DNA of 64,000 nt from Corynebacterium hylobatis (GTDB taxonomy: Bacteria > Actinomycetota > Actinomycetes > Mycobacteriales > Mycobacteriaceae): contig NZ_RXHJ01000004.1 of the NCBI RefSeq assembly GCF_003955685.1, forward strand, positions 62,001 through 126,000, written 5' to 3'. The notes under the pieces are model-generated. The model was given only the letters and a program-made list of their open reading frames with translations, was not told where the DNA came from and searched no databases. The translations under genes and the position numbers were made by a program. How positions within the stretch are numbered: position 1 is the stretch's first letter; each line of letters opens with the position of its first letter. Positions 1 to 8,783 of this stretch are shown piece after piece.

Positions 1-209
1 GGAGACCAGGCCCGCAGGAGCACCCACTACCCTTGCTCATTGTGCTCCCGGACTCAGCGAGGAACATTTGGACCGCTTTCCAGTGTGGAGAAAAGTTGTC
101 GGACAGATAGCCTCAACACTCAGAGCTCGTCATGCGGTACACGTACCTCACTCCCTCCCGCAGTTCCCGACATCATCCCAAAACCCTGCAGTAAGAAACG
201 GCATCGATC
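1..209. other. Intergenic region upstream of the b561-like gene
   Basis: No convincing gene is visible. The stretch holds a possible hairpin (GGAGCAC near 17 paired with GTGCTCC near 43) and otherwise featureless sequence. The long open frames running from here into the first gene, on both strands, are by-products of the repeat that lacks stops in every frame. Confidence 0.4.
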
Positions 210-2081
210 ATGGACGGCACCTCAACAGATAAGAAAAAGAACAGCCAGCCCCTTTCCCCGCCCGGTTCAGCGCTCCCGGCCCCCGGCAGTGCCGTTCCTG
301 CACCCGGTGGTGCTGTTCCCGCCCCTGGCGGCGCTGTTCCGGGTGCCGCTGTCCCTGCACCCGGTGGCGCTATCCCGGCCCCCGGCGGTGCTGTCCCCGC
401 CCCTGGCGGCGCTGTTACGGGTGCCGCTGTCCCTGCACCCGGTGGCGCTATCCCGGCCCCCGGCGGTGCTGTCCCTGCTCCTGGCGGTGCTGTTCCGGGT
501 GTCGCTGTCCCTGCTCCTGGCGGTGCTGTTCCGGGTGTCGCTGTCCCTGCTCCTGGCGGTGCTGTTCCGGGTGTCGCTGTCCCTGCTCCTGGCGGTGCTG
601 TTCCGGGTGTCGCTGTCCCTGCTCCTGGCGGTGCTGTTCCGGGTGTCGCTGTCCCTGCTCCTGGCGGTGCTGTTCCGGGTGTCGCTGTCCCTGCTCCTGG
701 CGGTGCTGTTCCGGGTGTCGCTGTCCCTGCTCCTGGCGGTGCTGTTCCGGGTGTCGCTGTCCCTGCTCCTGGCGGTGCTGTTCCGGGTGTCGCTGTCCCT
801 GCTCCTGGCGGTGCTGTTCCGGGTGTCGCTGTCCCTGCTCCTGGCGGTGCTGTTCCGGGTGTCGCTGTCCCTGCTCCCGGTGGCGCTATCCCGGCCCCCG
901 GCGGTGCCGCTGTTCCCGCCCCCGGCGGTGCTGTCCCGGCCCCCGGCGGCGCTGTCCCTGCTCCCGGCGGTGCTGTTCCGGGTGCCGCTGTCCCTGCTCC
1001 CGGTGGCGCTGTCCCCGGCGGCGCCGTTCCCGCCCCTGGCGGTGCAATTTCAACTACCGTGCCGACGCCTCCAGGTGCTACCGTGCCCGCGCCCGGATCC
1101 AGCGGCTCAGCACAGCAGGACGCGATCCCTGTCGACGGTGAAACCCGGAAGCAGCCCAGGCAACGCTCCGTGCGAACACAGCTGCTGACTCCGTTAACCC
1201 GGAAGCAGTGGTCCATCACGGGCGGTTTCATCCTTCTTGTTCTCATCGTCGGCGCCGCTATCGCCACGCTTGCTGCACGCTGGCTGGTGGGACTTGAGCC
1301 TGTGGCGGAGTTCATCACCCGCTATCCAGGCGAATATGAGCTGCCCGAAAACACTCCGACCGGTATCCCCGCCTGGGTGGGTTGGCAGCACTTCTTCAAC
1401 ATGTTCTTCCTTTTCCTGATCATCCGGACTGGAATCCAGATCAACCGGGAGCGCAGGCCCCGGGGTTACTGGCGGTCGAAGCGGGGAGGGAAGAAGATCA
1501 GTCTGATCCTGTGGATACACCTGGTCCTGGATCTGCTGTGGATCGTCAATGGTGCGGTGTTCTACATCCTGCTATTCGCCACCGGGCACTGGGCACGGAT
1601 CGTACCCACCAGCTGGGAGGTCTTCCCGAACGCAATTTCCGCTGGCCTTCAGTACCTGTCCCTTGACTGGCCCACCCACAATTCCTGGGTCAACTACAAC
1701 AGTCTGCAGGAACTCGCCTACTTCATCACCGTCTTTATCGCCGCCCCCCTGGCGATCCTCACAGGCCTGCGGCTGTCCGAGTACTGGCCGAAGAACAACA
1801 AGGCACTGAGCAATGCTTTTCCGATCGCTCTCGCCCGAGGGGTACACCTGCCCGTGATGGTCTATTTTGTGATTTTCACGGTTATCCATGTGATCCTGGT
1901 ATTCGCCACCGGAGCTCTGCGCAACCTCAACCACATGTACGCCGCGCAGGACTCCACAAACTGGACGGGCTTTGGTCTCTTCGTTCTGTCCCTGGCCGCG
2001 ATCGTCGTAGGCCTTATCGCCATCCGTCCGTCCCTGATCGCCCCGCTCGCGCAGAGGTTCGGCGACGTGACTGCCCGCTGA
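210..2081 (+). CDS. Cytochrome b561-like membrane protein with a Pro/Ala/Gly/Val repeat extension
   Basis: 623 residues in two parts. Residues ~15-310 are low complexity, built from PAPGG(A/I)VP units and including about eleven identical GGAVPGVAVPAP repeats. Residues ~325-620 form a polytopic domain with membrane segments near 337-358, 390-410, 433-460, 505-525, 541-570 and 585-605. Histidines inside or at the ends of helices (GWQHFFN, LWIHLVL, RGVHLP, VIHVIL) suit haem b ligation as in cytochrome b561 / hydrogenase b-type proteins. A function in membrane electron transfer is inferred; no redox partner gene is adjacent. The extension carries no signal peptide and probably lies in the cytoplasm. 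The ATG at 210 precedes the repeat; its ribosome binding site is weak, so the start is uncertain. Confidence 0.7.
   Translation: MDGTSTDKKKNSQPLSPPGSALPAPGSAVPAPGGAVPAPGGAVPGAAVPAPGGAIPAPGGAVPAPGGAVTGAAVPAPGGAIPAPGGAVPAPGGAVPGVAVPAPGGAVPGVAVPAPGGAVPGVAVPAPGGAVPGVAVPAPGGAVPGVAVPAPGGAVPGVAVPAPGGAVPGVAVPAPGGAVPGVAVPAPGGAVPGVAVPAPGGAVPGVAVPAPGGAVPGVAVPAPGGAIPAPGGAAVPAPGGAVPAPGGAVPAPGGAVPGAAVPAPGGAVPGGAVPAPGGAISTTVPTPPGATVPAPGSSGSAQQDAIPVDGETRKQPRQRSVRTQLLTPLTRKQWSITGGFILLVLIVGAAIATLAARWLVGLEPVAEFITRYPGEYELPENTPTGIPAWVGWQHFFNMFFLFLIIRTGIQINRERRPRGYWRSKRGGKKISLILWIHLVLDLLWIVNGAVFYILLFATGHWARIVPTSWEVFPNAISAGLQYLSLDWPTHNSWVNYNSLQELAYFITVFIAAPLAILTGLRLSEYWPKNNKALSNAFPIALARGVHLPVMVYFVIFTVIHVILVFATGALRNLNHMYAAQDSTNWTGFGLFVLSLAAIVVGLIAIRPSLIAPLAQRFGDVTAR
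469..876. repeat. Perfect 36-bp tandem repeat, about 11.3 copies
   Basis: The same 36-base unit repeats without a single substitution from about 469 to 876. It encodes the 12-residue unit GGAVPGVAVPAP. Imperfect related units flank it from about 240 to 1060. Because 36 is a multiple of three, copy-number change by slippage or recombination would lengthen or shorten the protein without breaking the frame. Identity at silent positions implies recent expansion or ongoing homogenisation. Confidence 0.95.
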
Positions 2082-2151
2082 TCAGGGTGGTTGCCGCGGC
2101 CATGCAGGATTGATCAGGGAATTCCCGGAGGTCACATCAGTCAGTCAGCAG

Positions 2152-2157
2152 TAGGAT
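2152..2157 (+). promoter_or_regulatory. Candidate leaderless -10 element (TAGGAT)
   Basis: TAGGAT ends 7 bases before the ATG at 2165, so transcription would begin at or next to the start codon. No clear -35 is needed for this promoter type in corynebacteria. Confidence 0.5.
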
Positions 2158-2164
2158 TGGGAGC

Positions 2165-2803
2165 ATGAGTATGAGGTACCCCGCCAATCAGCCGGACATG
2201 AGACTGAGTGATGCTGAGCGCAACGCCGCCATGTCCACGCTGGGGCGTGCCTTTGCGGAAGGTCGGCTGACAGTCGACGAATATGACCGACGGTGCGCGG
2301 AGATCGCGAAAGCGGACCTGCACCGCGATCTGGCACCGCTCTTCCAGGACATCCCGCAGTTCCAGGGTGCGCCCGGTACCGAGGTAGGCAAGCTGTACTC
2401 GGCACAGGAGATTGAGAGTGCCTTCCGGGACGGGCAGAAGACCCGTTTCGGCCTTCTCGGTCTGACCACCGTGGGCAGTGCGGCGGCGTCCATCCTGTTG
2501 GCCGGGACCACGCCCTTCTCTCCCCTGCTGCTCCTGCTGATCCCGACCGTGTGGATCCTGCTCTACATCATGAAGATCGGGCCGAAGTCCTGGTTTGTGC
2601 CGAGCTCGCGGGCGCTCGACAGGCAGCGGATCAGGGAGTTGCGGACCGCGGAGCAGCTACGTGCAGCGGAACTGCGGCTGGCGGAACAGGATAAACTGGC
2701 CCAGCTGCGGGCGGAGCGGCGCGCTCAGACTGCGGAGTTGACCAACAAAGCGATGGGCTTCGTCAACAAGGCCCTGGACCGGGGAAAATCAGACCGGGAC
2801 TGA
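2165..2803 (+). CDS. DUF1707 domain membrane protein
   Basis: 212 residues. Residues ~10-65 (RLSDAERNAAM, GRLTVDEYDRR, HRDLAPLFQDIP) match the DUF1707 domain, an actinobacterial SHOCT-like N-terminal module. Two hydrophobic segments follow near 100-140. The C-terminal ~60 residues are charged and rich in Ala, Glu, Leu and Arg (AEQLRAAELRLAEQDK), probably coiled coil. The gene stands alone between the b561-like gene and the alaT region and appears to be leaderless. Function unknown; a membrane-associated regulatory or scaffolding role is the usual guess for this family. Confidence 0.8.
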   Translation: MSMRYPANQPDMRLSDAERNAAMSTLGRAFAEGRLTVDEYDRRCAEIAKADLHRDLAPLFQDIPQFQGAPGTEVGKLYSAQEIESAFRDGQKTRFGLLGLTTVGSAAASILLAGTTPFSPLLLLLIPTVWILLYIMKIGPKSWFVPSSRALDRQRIRELRTAEQLRAAELRLAEQDKLAQLRAERRAQTAELTNKAMGFVNKALDRGKSDRD

Positions 2804-3051
2804 CGGGATCACTTTCCGCCCTGAACCGCTTCCAGTGACCACTCAGTTCCTCCCACCTGTCCAACACTGCGACTGACCGGTTGCCGGCACTGACCAAAGC
2901 CTGGATCCATCCTCCGGAACTCCCCGGGGCCCCACGGTTTCGTGTCTCCGGCCTGCGGCTCGGGATCAGCACCGGATCCAGGCCGGCACCAGACTCCTCG
3001 TGCTCATAGGCACACATGCTTGGTTTACTCCGTCCTGCCAGGAGTGGCACA
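2804..3051. other. Intergenic region with a 10-bp inverted repeat
   Basis: No gene is supported here. A perfect inverted repeat, GCCTGGATCC at 2899-2908 and GGATCCAGGC at 2974-2983, could form a long-range hairpin or bind a regulator ahead of alaT. A good ribosome binding site (AGGAG, 3040-3044) for alaT lies at the right end. Confidence 0.4.
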
Positions 3052-4317
3052 ATGCACTTCATGAGCGAGACCGACTCCCCGACCACCATCCGCCGACGTC
3101 CACGCGTGTTCGACCAGTCGAACAAGATGAAGGACGTACTCTACGAGATCCGCGGCCCGGTGTCCGCGGAGGCGGAGCGGTTGGAGGCGGACGGCCACCA
3201 CATCCTCAAGCTGAACACAGGTAACCCGGCCACCTTCGGTTTCGACGCCCCCGACGTGATCATGCGGGACATGATCGCCGCCCTGCCCACCTCACAGGGC
3301 TACTCGACGTCGAAGGGCATCATTCCGGCCCGCCGCGCCGTGGTCACCCGCTATGAGCTCATCGACGATTTCCCGGACTTCGACGTCGATGACGTCTTCC
3401 TGGGCAACGGTGTCTCCGAGCTGATCACCATGACCACCCAGGCACTACTCAACGACGGCGACGAGGTGCTCATCCCGGCCCCCGACTACCCGCTGTGGAC
3501 GGCCGCCACCTCCCTGGCCGGTGGCAAGCCGGTGCACTACCTGTGCGACGAGGAGGACGACTGGAACCCCTCCATCGAGGACATCCGCGCCAAGGTCACC
3601 GAGAAGACCAAGGCCATCGTGGTGATCAACCCGAACAACCCCACGGGTGCGGTGTACTCCCGGGAGGTCCTGCAGAGGATCGTCGACGTCGCCCGCGAAT
3701 ACCAGCTGCTCATCCTGGCCGATGAGATCTACGACCGCATCCTCTACGACGACGCGGAGCACATCTCCCTGGCTACCCTGGCCCCGGACCTGCTGACCAT
3801 CACCTACAACGGCCTGTCCAAGGCCTACCGGGTGGCCGGCTACCGGGCGGGCTGGATGGTGCTGACCGGGCCGAAGGAGCACGCCAGGGGCTTCATCGAA
3901 GGCCTGGAGCTGCTTGCCGGCACGCGTCTGTGCCCGAATGTCCCTGCACAGCACGGCATCCAGGTGGCCCTGGGCGGCCGCCAGTCCATCTTCGAGCTGA
4001 CCGGTGAGGGTGGGCGGCTGCTCAACCAGCGCAACGTGGCCTTCGAGAAGCTCAACGAGATCCCCGGTGTCAGCTGCGTCAAGCCGATGGGTGCTCTCTA
4101 CGCCTTCCCGCGTCTGGACCCCAACGTCTACGAGATCCACGACGACTCCAAGCTGATGCTCGACATCCTGCGTGCGGAGAAGATCCTCCTGGTGCAGGGC
4201 ACCGGTTTCAACTGGCCGCACACCGACCACTTCCGCCTGGTCACCCTGCCTTGGGCCTCCCAGTTGGAGAACGCCATCGAGCGGTTGGGCAACTTCCTGG
4301 TCAGCTACAAGCAGTAA
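3052..4317 (+). CDS. alaT: Alanine aminotransferase (PLP-dependent, AlaT)
   Basis: Transfers an amino group between alanine and pyruvate/2-oxoglutarate in the cytoplasm. About 421 residues of aspartate aminotransferase superfamily fold type I. Visible motifs are LNTGNPATFGFDAPD near the N-terminus, NPNNPTGAVY, LADEIYDRI and the PLP lysine in NGLSKAYRVAGYRAG (Lys257 counting from 3052). It closely resembles C. glutamicum AlaT from memory of that protein. The start at 3052 is favoured because AGGAG lies 7 bases upstream; a second ATG at 3061 (MSETDSPT) would be 16 bases away. The first ~20 residues are variable and basic. The gene is monocistronic and converges on the oxidoreductase gene, with 3 bases between the two stops. 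Confidence 0.9.
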   Translation: MHFMSETDSPTTIRRRPRVFDQSNKMKDVLYEIRGPVSAEAERLEADGHHILKLNTGNPATFGFDAPDVIMRDMIAALPTSQGYSTSKGIIPARRAVVTRYELIDDFPDFDVDDVFLGNGVSELITMTTQALLNDGDEVLIPAPDYPLWTAATSLAGGKPVHYLCDEEDDWNPSIEDIRAKVTEKTKAIVVINPNNPTGAVYSREVLQRIVDVAREYQLLILADEIYDRILYDDAEHISLATLAPDLLTITYNGLSKAYRVAGYRAGWMVLTGPKEHARGFIEGLELLAGTRLCPNVPAQHGIQVALGGRQSIFELTGEGGRLLNQRNVAFEKLNEIPGVSCVKPMGALYAFPRLDPNVYEIHDDSKLMLDILRAEKILLVQGTGFNWPHTDHFRLVTLPWASQLENAIERLGNFLVSYKQ

Positions 4318-4320
4318 TCT

Positions 4321-5280
4321 TCAGGCCCGGAAGGCCGGGATGACGTCCTCGATCAGTTCATCGAGTACATCCTCGGCCGGCCGGGTCCCGCGTTTGAGGC
4401 CGAGGATGACGTGGTCGACGCCCATGTCCTCCAGTTCATGGAGGATCCGGCGCAGGTGCCGCACACCGACCCGCCAGCCGAATTTGATGGGCCCGACTGC
4501 TGCCTCCGGGTCGGGGTGCAGGTCCAGGGACATCGACATGGCGAAGGGCTTGTCATTGCCCTCCTCCCGCCAGGTGCCCAGGTATTTCTGCTGCACCGGC
4601 AGCGGTCGTTGGTAGGTGACGTGCGCGTCAGCGTGCTCGCGGTGCCAGGCCATCGACTGCAGGCAGGAACCGACGGTGAGCAGTGGCGGGCGCACAGCCA
4701 GGGGTTTGGGCACGACGTCCCCGCCCCACATCCGGCCGCCCGACCAGCGGATCCCCCGCTTCTCCGTGGTCCAGGCCTGCTGCATCACCTGCAGGTGTTC
4801 CCGGAAAACCGCGTCCCGTTCCCCCTCCGCCACCCCGAAGGCGGGGAATTCGCTGGATCGGTCCCCGGTGGCCACGCCGAAGAGGAAACGCCCACCGCTG
4901 AGGTGGTCAATGCTGGCCGCCTGCTTCGCCAGGTGCAGCGGGTGCCGCAGCGGCACCACCACGGCGCCGGTGCCCAGCGCGATCTTGCTTGTCGACGCCG
5001 CCAGGTACCCCAGGTAGCTCACCGGGTCCCAGACCTGCCCCACGTCCCCGAAATCCGGGTCCCGCAGCGGGATGTCACGCAGCCACACCGCGGCAAAACC
5101 TGCGGCCTCCGCGCGGCGCACCAGCTCCACCTGCCGGATGATGTCGACGTCGGGTTCCTCGGCCCGGCCGGCGTCCACCGGGAGGAAGAGCCCCAGGGTC
5201 AGGCGCCCACGGGGGAAGGTCCGGCGGAAGCCGGGCAGGGCGGTGACGGGGGCGTCGGAAAGCGAGAACGGGGGGACCAT
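4321..5280 (-). CDS. Luciferase-like (LLM class) flavin oxidoreductase
   Basis: 319 residues with the TIM-barrel pattern of bacterial luciferase-like monooxygenases: LGLFLPVD at the first strand, RRAEAAGFAAVWLRDIPL, then ALGTGAVVVPLRHPLHLAKQ and the flavin-contacting DHLSGGRFLFGVATGD. The VWLRDIPLRDPDFGD signature suggests the BA3436-like subfamily of LLM oxidoreductases. It would act in the cytoplasm with FMN or F420; the substrate is not evident. It is divergent from the YibE/F gene, with only 36 bases between the start codons, and appears leaderless (TACCAT at 5289-5294 on the minus strand). Confidence 0.8.
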   Translation of the reverse strand: MVPPFSLSDAPVTALPGFRRTFPRGRLTLGLFLPVDAGRAEEPDVDIIRQVELVRRAEAAGFAAVWLRDIPLRDPDFGDVGQVWDPVSYLGYLAASTSKIALGTGAVVVPLRHPLHLAKQAASIDHLSGGRFLFGVATGDRSSEFPAFGVAEGERDAVFREHLQVMQQAWTTEKRGIRWSGGRMWGGDVVPKPLAVRPPLLTVGSCLQSMAWHREHADAHVTYQRPLPVQQKYLGTWREEGNDKPFAMSMSLDLHPDPEAAVGPIKFGWRVGVRHLRRILHELEDMGVDHVILGLKRGTRPAEDVLDELIEDVIPAFRA

Positions 5281-5288
5281 ACCCGCCG

Positions 5289-5308
5289 ATGGTAGCCGCG
5301 GCTAACCT
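5289..5308. promoter_or_regulatory. Back-to-back leaderless -10 elements of two divergent genes
   Basis: On the minus strand TACCAT (5289-5294) ends 8 bases from the ATG at 5280. On the plus strand TAACCT (5303-5308) ends 8 bases from the ATG at 5317. The sequence between them (GTAGCCGCGGCTAAC, 5292-5306) is nearly palindromic. The two promoters would compete for polymerase, and each -35 would lie in or next to the other gene. Confidence 0.5.
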
Positions 5309-5316
5309 CAACAACC

Positions 5317-6546
5317 ATGGGCAGACACCAGGCGACAGGCACACCACCGGCGGCAACCTCACCCTGGCGGTGGGCGCTGCTCGGTTTTCTCGCGGTGGCG
5401 GTGCTGACCACCCTCGTCGGCCTGTGGCGGTTGTGGCCGCCGGCGGAGGCCCCGAACGTCTCCGCGGACTTCGCCACCACCTTCAACCTCAACCACACGC
5501 AGGTCACCGGCACCGTCACGCTTGCCGACGCCGCCGCCTGCACCTCCCCGTCCACCGGCACCGTCTTCGACGGCTCACCGTTGAGCCCACCCGGCCAGGA
5601 GGGCATCGTATGTGAACGCTCTCTCGTGGAGATCACCTCGGGGCAGAACGAGGGGCGGCGTACCCAGCTCGTCCACTACGGCATGCCCGGTGAGCCCCGG
5701 CTCGCGGAGGATGACCGGATCATGCTTGCGGAGACCCCCACGCCGGAGGGACCCATCTACTCCTTCTCCGATTACCAGCGCACCGTCCCGCTGCTCACCT
5801 GGGGTGTGGTTATCGCGCTGATGATCGTCGCCTTCGCCGCCTGGCGTGGTTTCCGGGCGTTGATCGGCCTGGTCATCACCATGGTCGGCATCGGTGTCTT
5901 CCTGCTGCCCGCGCTGCTGCACGGCGGCAGCCCCCTGGGGCTGGCGCTGGTGGCGGGTTCCGCGATCCTCATCATCGTCGTGCCGCTCGTGCACGGCCTG
6001 AACTGGAAGTCCGCCTCCGCACTCGGCGGCACCCTCATCGCCCTCGGCATCGCCGCAGGTCTGGCGCAGGTGGCGATCGACACCTCACACCTGCGCGGCC
6101 TGGGTTCCGACGACAACCTCAACATCCTGCTCTACCTGCCGGAGGTCTCCATCATCGGCCTGCTGCTGTGCGGCTTCATCATCGGTGCACTCGGCGTGCT
6201 CAACGACGTCACCATCGCGCAGGCCTCCACCGTCACCGAACTCGCCGACCTCGACCCCGACGCCACCCCCTGGCGGCTCTTCCTCGGCGCGATGAAGGTC
6301 GGCCGCGACCATATCGCCTCGATGGTCTACACTCTCGTGCTCTCCTACACCGGTGCCTCCCTGCCGATGCTGCTGCTCCTCAGCGTCGCGGAACGGCCGC
6401 TGAGCCAGACGTTGACCAGCGACGTCGTCGCCACCGAGCTGCTGCGCTCCGGCATCGGCGCCCTCGCCCTGACCATGGCGGTCCCGCTGACCACCCTCAT
6501 CGCGGCGTGGACGGTGCGGGAGAAGCCGACACGAATAAGCGCCTAG
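5317..6546 (+). CDS. YibE/F-like integral membrane protein
   Basis: 409 residues. One N-terminal membrane segment (WALLGFLAVAVLTTLVGLW) is followed by an extracytoplasmic domain of ~110 residues that includes VTGTVTLADAAACT. Then come about seven or eight helices from residue ~150 to the end. The block with NILLYLPEVSIIGLLLCGFIIGALGVLNDVTIAQAS is typical of the YibE/F family. The family's function is not established; a transport role is often assumed. Its 3' end overlaps the ugd stop by 4 bases (convergent). Confidence 0.8.
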   Translation: MGRHQATGTPPAATSPWRWALLGFLAVAVLTTLVGLWRLWPPAEAPNVSADFATTFNLNHTQVTGTVTLADAAACTSPSTGTVFDGSPLSPPGQEGIVCERSLVEITSGQNEGRRTQLVHYGMPGEPRLAEDDRIMLAETPTPEGPIYSFSDYQRTVPLLTWGVVIALMIVAFAAWRGFRALIGLVITMVGIGVFLLPALLHGGSPLGLALVAGSAILIIVVPLVHGLNWKSASALGGTLIALGIAAGLAQVAIDTSHLRGLGSDDNLNILLYLPEVSIIGLLLCGFIIGALGVLNDVTIAQASTVTELADLDPDATPWRLFLGAMKVGRDHIASMVYTLVLSYTGASLPMLLLLSVAERPLSQTLTSDVVATELLRSGIGALALTMAVPLTTLIAAWTVREKPTRISA

Positions 6547-7871
6547 AGACTACGACCGAGGGCCTGGATGTTCCAGCCGGCGTCCTGCCACTTCTGCACG
6601 GGGAGGACGTTGCGGCCGTCGATGATGACCTTCCGGTCCACGAGCTCCCCTACCTTGACCGGGTCCAGGTCGCGGAACTCCTGCCACTCGGTGGCCAGCA
6701 CCACCACGTCTGCACCCTCGAGCGCCTCCTCCACCGAATCGGCGTAGCCGAGGGTGGGGAAGACCTTCCGGGCGTTGTCCATCGCCTGCGGGTCGTAGAC
6801 GGAGACGTCCGCACCTGCCAGGGAGAGGGAACCGGCCACCGACAGCGCCGGGGAGTCCCGTACATCATCGGAATTCGGTTTGAAGGCCGCGCCCAGCACC
6901 GTCACGCGGTGGCCGAGAAGGTTGCCGTCGCAAAGCTCACGGGTCAGCTGGACCACGCGGTCACGTCGACGCATGTTGATCGCGTCGACCTCGCGCAGGA
7001 AGGTCAGGGCCTGATCGGCGCCGAGTTCACCGGCGCGGGCCATGAAAGCGCGGATGTCCTTGGGCAGACAACCACCACCGAAGCCGAGGCCGGCGCCGAG
7101 GAACTTCCGCCCGATACGGTCGTCGTAACCGATGGCGTCGGCAAGCTTGGTCACGTCTCCCCCGGCGATCTCGCAGATCTCGGAGACGGCGTTGATGAAG
7201 GAGATCTTCGTGGCCAGGAACGCGTTCGCGGAGACCTTCACCAGCTCCGAGGTCACCCGGTCCATGACCAGGAACGGGGTGCCCTCCCCGATCGACTTCG
7301 CGAAGACCTCGCGGGCGACCTCCTCCGCACGGCTGTCCTCCCGGCCGATGCCCAGCACGATGCGGTCCGGGGAGATGGTGTCCTGCACGGCATAACCCTC
7401 GCGGAGAAACTCCGGGTTCCAGGCGATCTCGACGTTCGTGGCCGGACCAGCGAGGCTGTCCGCCAACTCCTGCATCTCATCGGCGGTGCCCACCGGCACG
7501 GTGGATTTACCGAAGATGATGTGGTCCCCCTCCAACAGCGGGACCAGGTCCTCGATGACCGCCCGCACATAGGTCAGGTCCGCGGCATAGGAACCACGCT
7601 TCTGCGGAGTGCCGACACCGAGGAAATGCACGTTCGCGAAGTCGGCGACCCGCTGGTAGTCGGTGGTGAAGTCCAGGCGACCCGAGTCCAGGCTCCGGCT
7701 GAGCACCTCCGGCAGGCCGGGCTCGTAGAAGGGGACGGTGCCAGCCTTCAGGGAGTCGATCTTGGCGGAATCCACATCCACGCCCAGGACCTCATGGCCG
7801 AGTTCAGCCATGCAGGCGGCGTGGGTTGCACCCAGGTATCCGGTGCCGATGACAGTCATACGCATGTCCAC
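6543..7871 (-). CDS. ugd: UDP-glucose 6-dehydrogenase
   Basis: Oxidises UDP-glucose to UDP-glucuronate with two NAD+, in the cytoplasm. 442 residues, the usual length. The Rossmann motif is at the N-terminus (MTVIGTGYLGATHAACMAE). The central domain holds the catalytic cysteine in GFGGGCLPKDIRAF (Cys268), and the C-terminal UDP-binding domain includes LGAAFKPNSDDVRDSPAL. The start is taken as GTG at 7871 because an AGG-rich site lies 8 bases upstream; in-frame ATGs at 7865 and 7859 are alternatives. It is followed in the same direction on the chromosome by dcd upstream (gap 68 bases), the same gene pair as M. tuberculosis Rv0321-Rv0322. Confidence 0.9.
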   Translation of the reverse strand: MDMRMTVIGTGYLGATHAACMAELGHEVLGVDVDSAKIDSLKAGTVPFYEPGLPEVLSRSLDSGRLDFTTDYQRVADFANVHFLGVGTPQKRGSYAADLTYVRAVIEDLVPLLEGDHIIFGKSTVPVGTADEMQELADSLAGPATNVEIAWNPEFLREGYAVQDTISPDRIVLGIGREDSRAEEVAREVFAKSIGEGTPFLVMDRVTSELVKVSANAFLATKISFINAVSEICEIAGGDVTKLADAIGYDDRIGRKFLGAGLGFGGGCLPKDIRAFMARAGELGADQALTFLREVDAINMRRRDRVVQLTRELCDGNLLGHRVTVLGAAFKPNSDDVRDSPALSVAGSLSLAGADVSVYDPQAMDNARKVFPTLGYADSVEEALEGADVVVLATEWQEFRDLDPVKVGELVDRKVIIDGRNVLPVQKWQDAGWNIQALGRSL

Positions 7872-7939
7872 AAGTTTTACCTGCCGGACATGAACTGAGG
7901 ATTAAACGAAAATGAATGTCATCTCATGTGAGGGCTCGG

Positions 7940-8503
7940 TCAGGGGAAGTTGAGGTACGCCTTCGACGGTGTCGGCCCACGCTGGCCCTGGTACTTCGAA
8001 CCCAGCTTGCCCGAACCGTAGGGCACCTCCGCCGGCGAGGACATCTTGAACAACGCCAGCTGCCCCACCTTCATCCCCGGCCACAGCGTCATCGGCAGGT
8101 TCGCCACATTCGACAGCTCAAGGGTGATGTAGCCACTGAAACCCGGGTCGATGAAACCCGCGGTGGAGTGCGTGAGCAGGCCGAGACGACCCAGGGAGGA
8201 CTTGCCCTCCAGGCGGCCGGCGAGGTTGTCCGGCAGGGTGAACTTCTCCAGGGTGGAGGCCAGCACGAACTCACCCGGGTGCAGGACGAAGGACTCCCCT
8301 TCATCGACCTCGACGAGAGTGGTCAGTTCATCCTGCTGCAGCTTCGGGTCGATGTGGGTGTACTTCGAGTTGTTGAACACCCGGAAGAAGCGGTCCATCC
8401 GCACATCCACACTGGAGGGCTGGATGTTGGCCGGTTCGAAGGGTTCGATACCCAGGTCACCGGAGTCAATGGCGGCACGGATGTCACGATCTGAGAGAAG
8501 CAC
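7940..8503 (-). CDS. dcd: dCTP deaminase (probably bifunctional, dUMP-forming)
   Basis: 187 residues, standard for a Dcd trimer subunit. It converts dCTP to dUTP and, in mycobacterial relatives, on to dUMP for thymidylate synthesis. The conserved core [18 protein letters not shown], the strand [14 protein letters not shown] and the C-terminal [14 protein letters not shown] are all present. The start is GTG at 8503, and TACACT on the minus strand (8511-8516) ends 7 bases upstream, indicating a leaderless transcript. It is divergent from tRNA-Gly. Confidence 0.93.
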   Translation of the reverse strand: MLLSDRDIRAAIDSGDLGIEPFEPANIQPSSVDVRMDRFFRVFNNSKYTHIDPKLQQDELTTLVEVDEGESFVLHPGEFVLASTLEKFTLPDNLAGRLEGKSSLGRLGLLTHSTAGFIDPGFSGYITLELSNVANLPMTLWPGMKVGQLALFKMSSPAEVPYGSGKLGSKYQGQRGPTPSKAYLNFP

Positions 8504-8510
8504 GGGTCCG

Positions 8511-8516
8511 AGTGTA
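8511..8516 (-). promoter_or_regulatory. Candidate leaderless -10 of dcd (TACACT)
   Basis: TACACT on the minus strand lies 7 bases before the GTG start at 8503. No ribosome binding site is visible, which fits a leaderless mRNA. Confidence 0.5.
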
Positions 8517-8622
8517 CGTCAGCGCATGTGCCCGCCGGCCCACCAGGGGATTTCCGCCCCGATTTCCGGACGGGGCGCCGGCGGGTGCTACAGTGTGTTG
8601 CAGTGCACTGAGCTGCACAGAC

Positions 8623-8693
8623 GCCGGCGTAGTTTAGTGGTAGAACATCAGCTTCCCAAGCTGAGAGTGCGGGTTCGATTCCCGTCGCCGGCT
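8623..8693 (+). tRNA. tRNA-Gly (anticodon CCC)
   Basis: 71 bases. The acceptor stem GCCGGCG (8623-8629) pairs with CGCCGGC (8686-8692), with discriminator T. The anticodon stem TCAGC/GCTGA encloses the loop TTCCCAA, giving anticodon CCC for glycine codon GGG. The T-arm is GCGGG-TTCGATT-CCCGT with one G-T pair at its base. CCA is not encoded. Confidence 0.95.
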
Positions 8694-8704
8694 CTGCTTA
8701 TCGC

Positions 8705-8738
8705 CGCCCCCGCCGCCCTGAACTGGGCCGCGGGGGCG
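8705..8738 (+). terminator. Hairpin after tRNA-Gly
   Basis: CGCCCCCGC (8705-8713) pairs with GCGGGGGCG (8730-8738), and the interior can extend the stem (GCCC/GGGC). Only a weak T-run follows, so termination efficiency is uncertain, but the position 12 bases after the tRNA fits a terminator. Confidence 0.55.
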
Positions 8739-8783
8739 TCTGCTTCGCAGGACACCTCAGGAGTTCATCTCTTTCTCCCGCCC

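Noticed and set aside
40-1318. Additional long frames on both strands across the 36-bp repeat
   Set aside because: The repeat contains no stop in any frame, so these are automatic consequences of it; only the frame starting at 210 continues into a recognisable membrane domain.
2804-3051. Small gene upstream of alaT on the minus strand
   Set aside because: An open frame exists but has no ribosome binding site, no recognisable domain, and it overlaps both neighbours.
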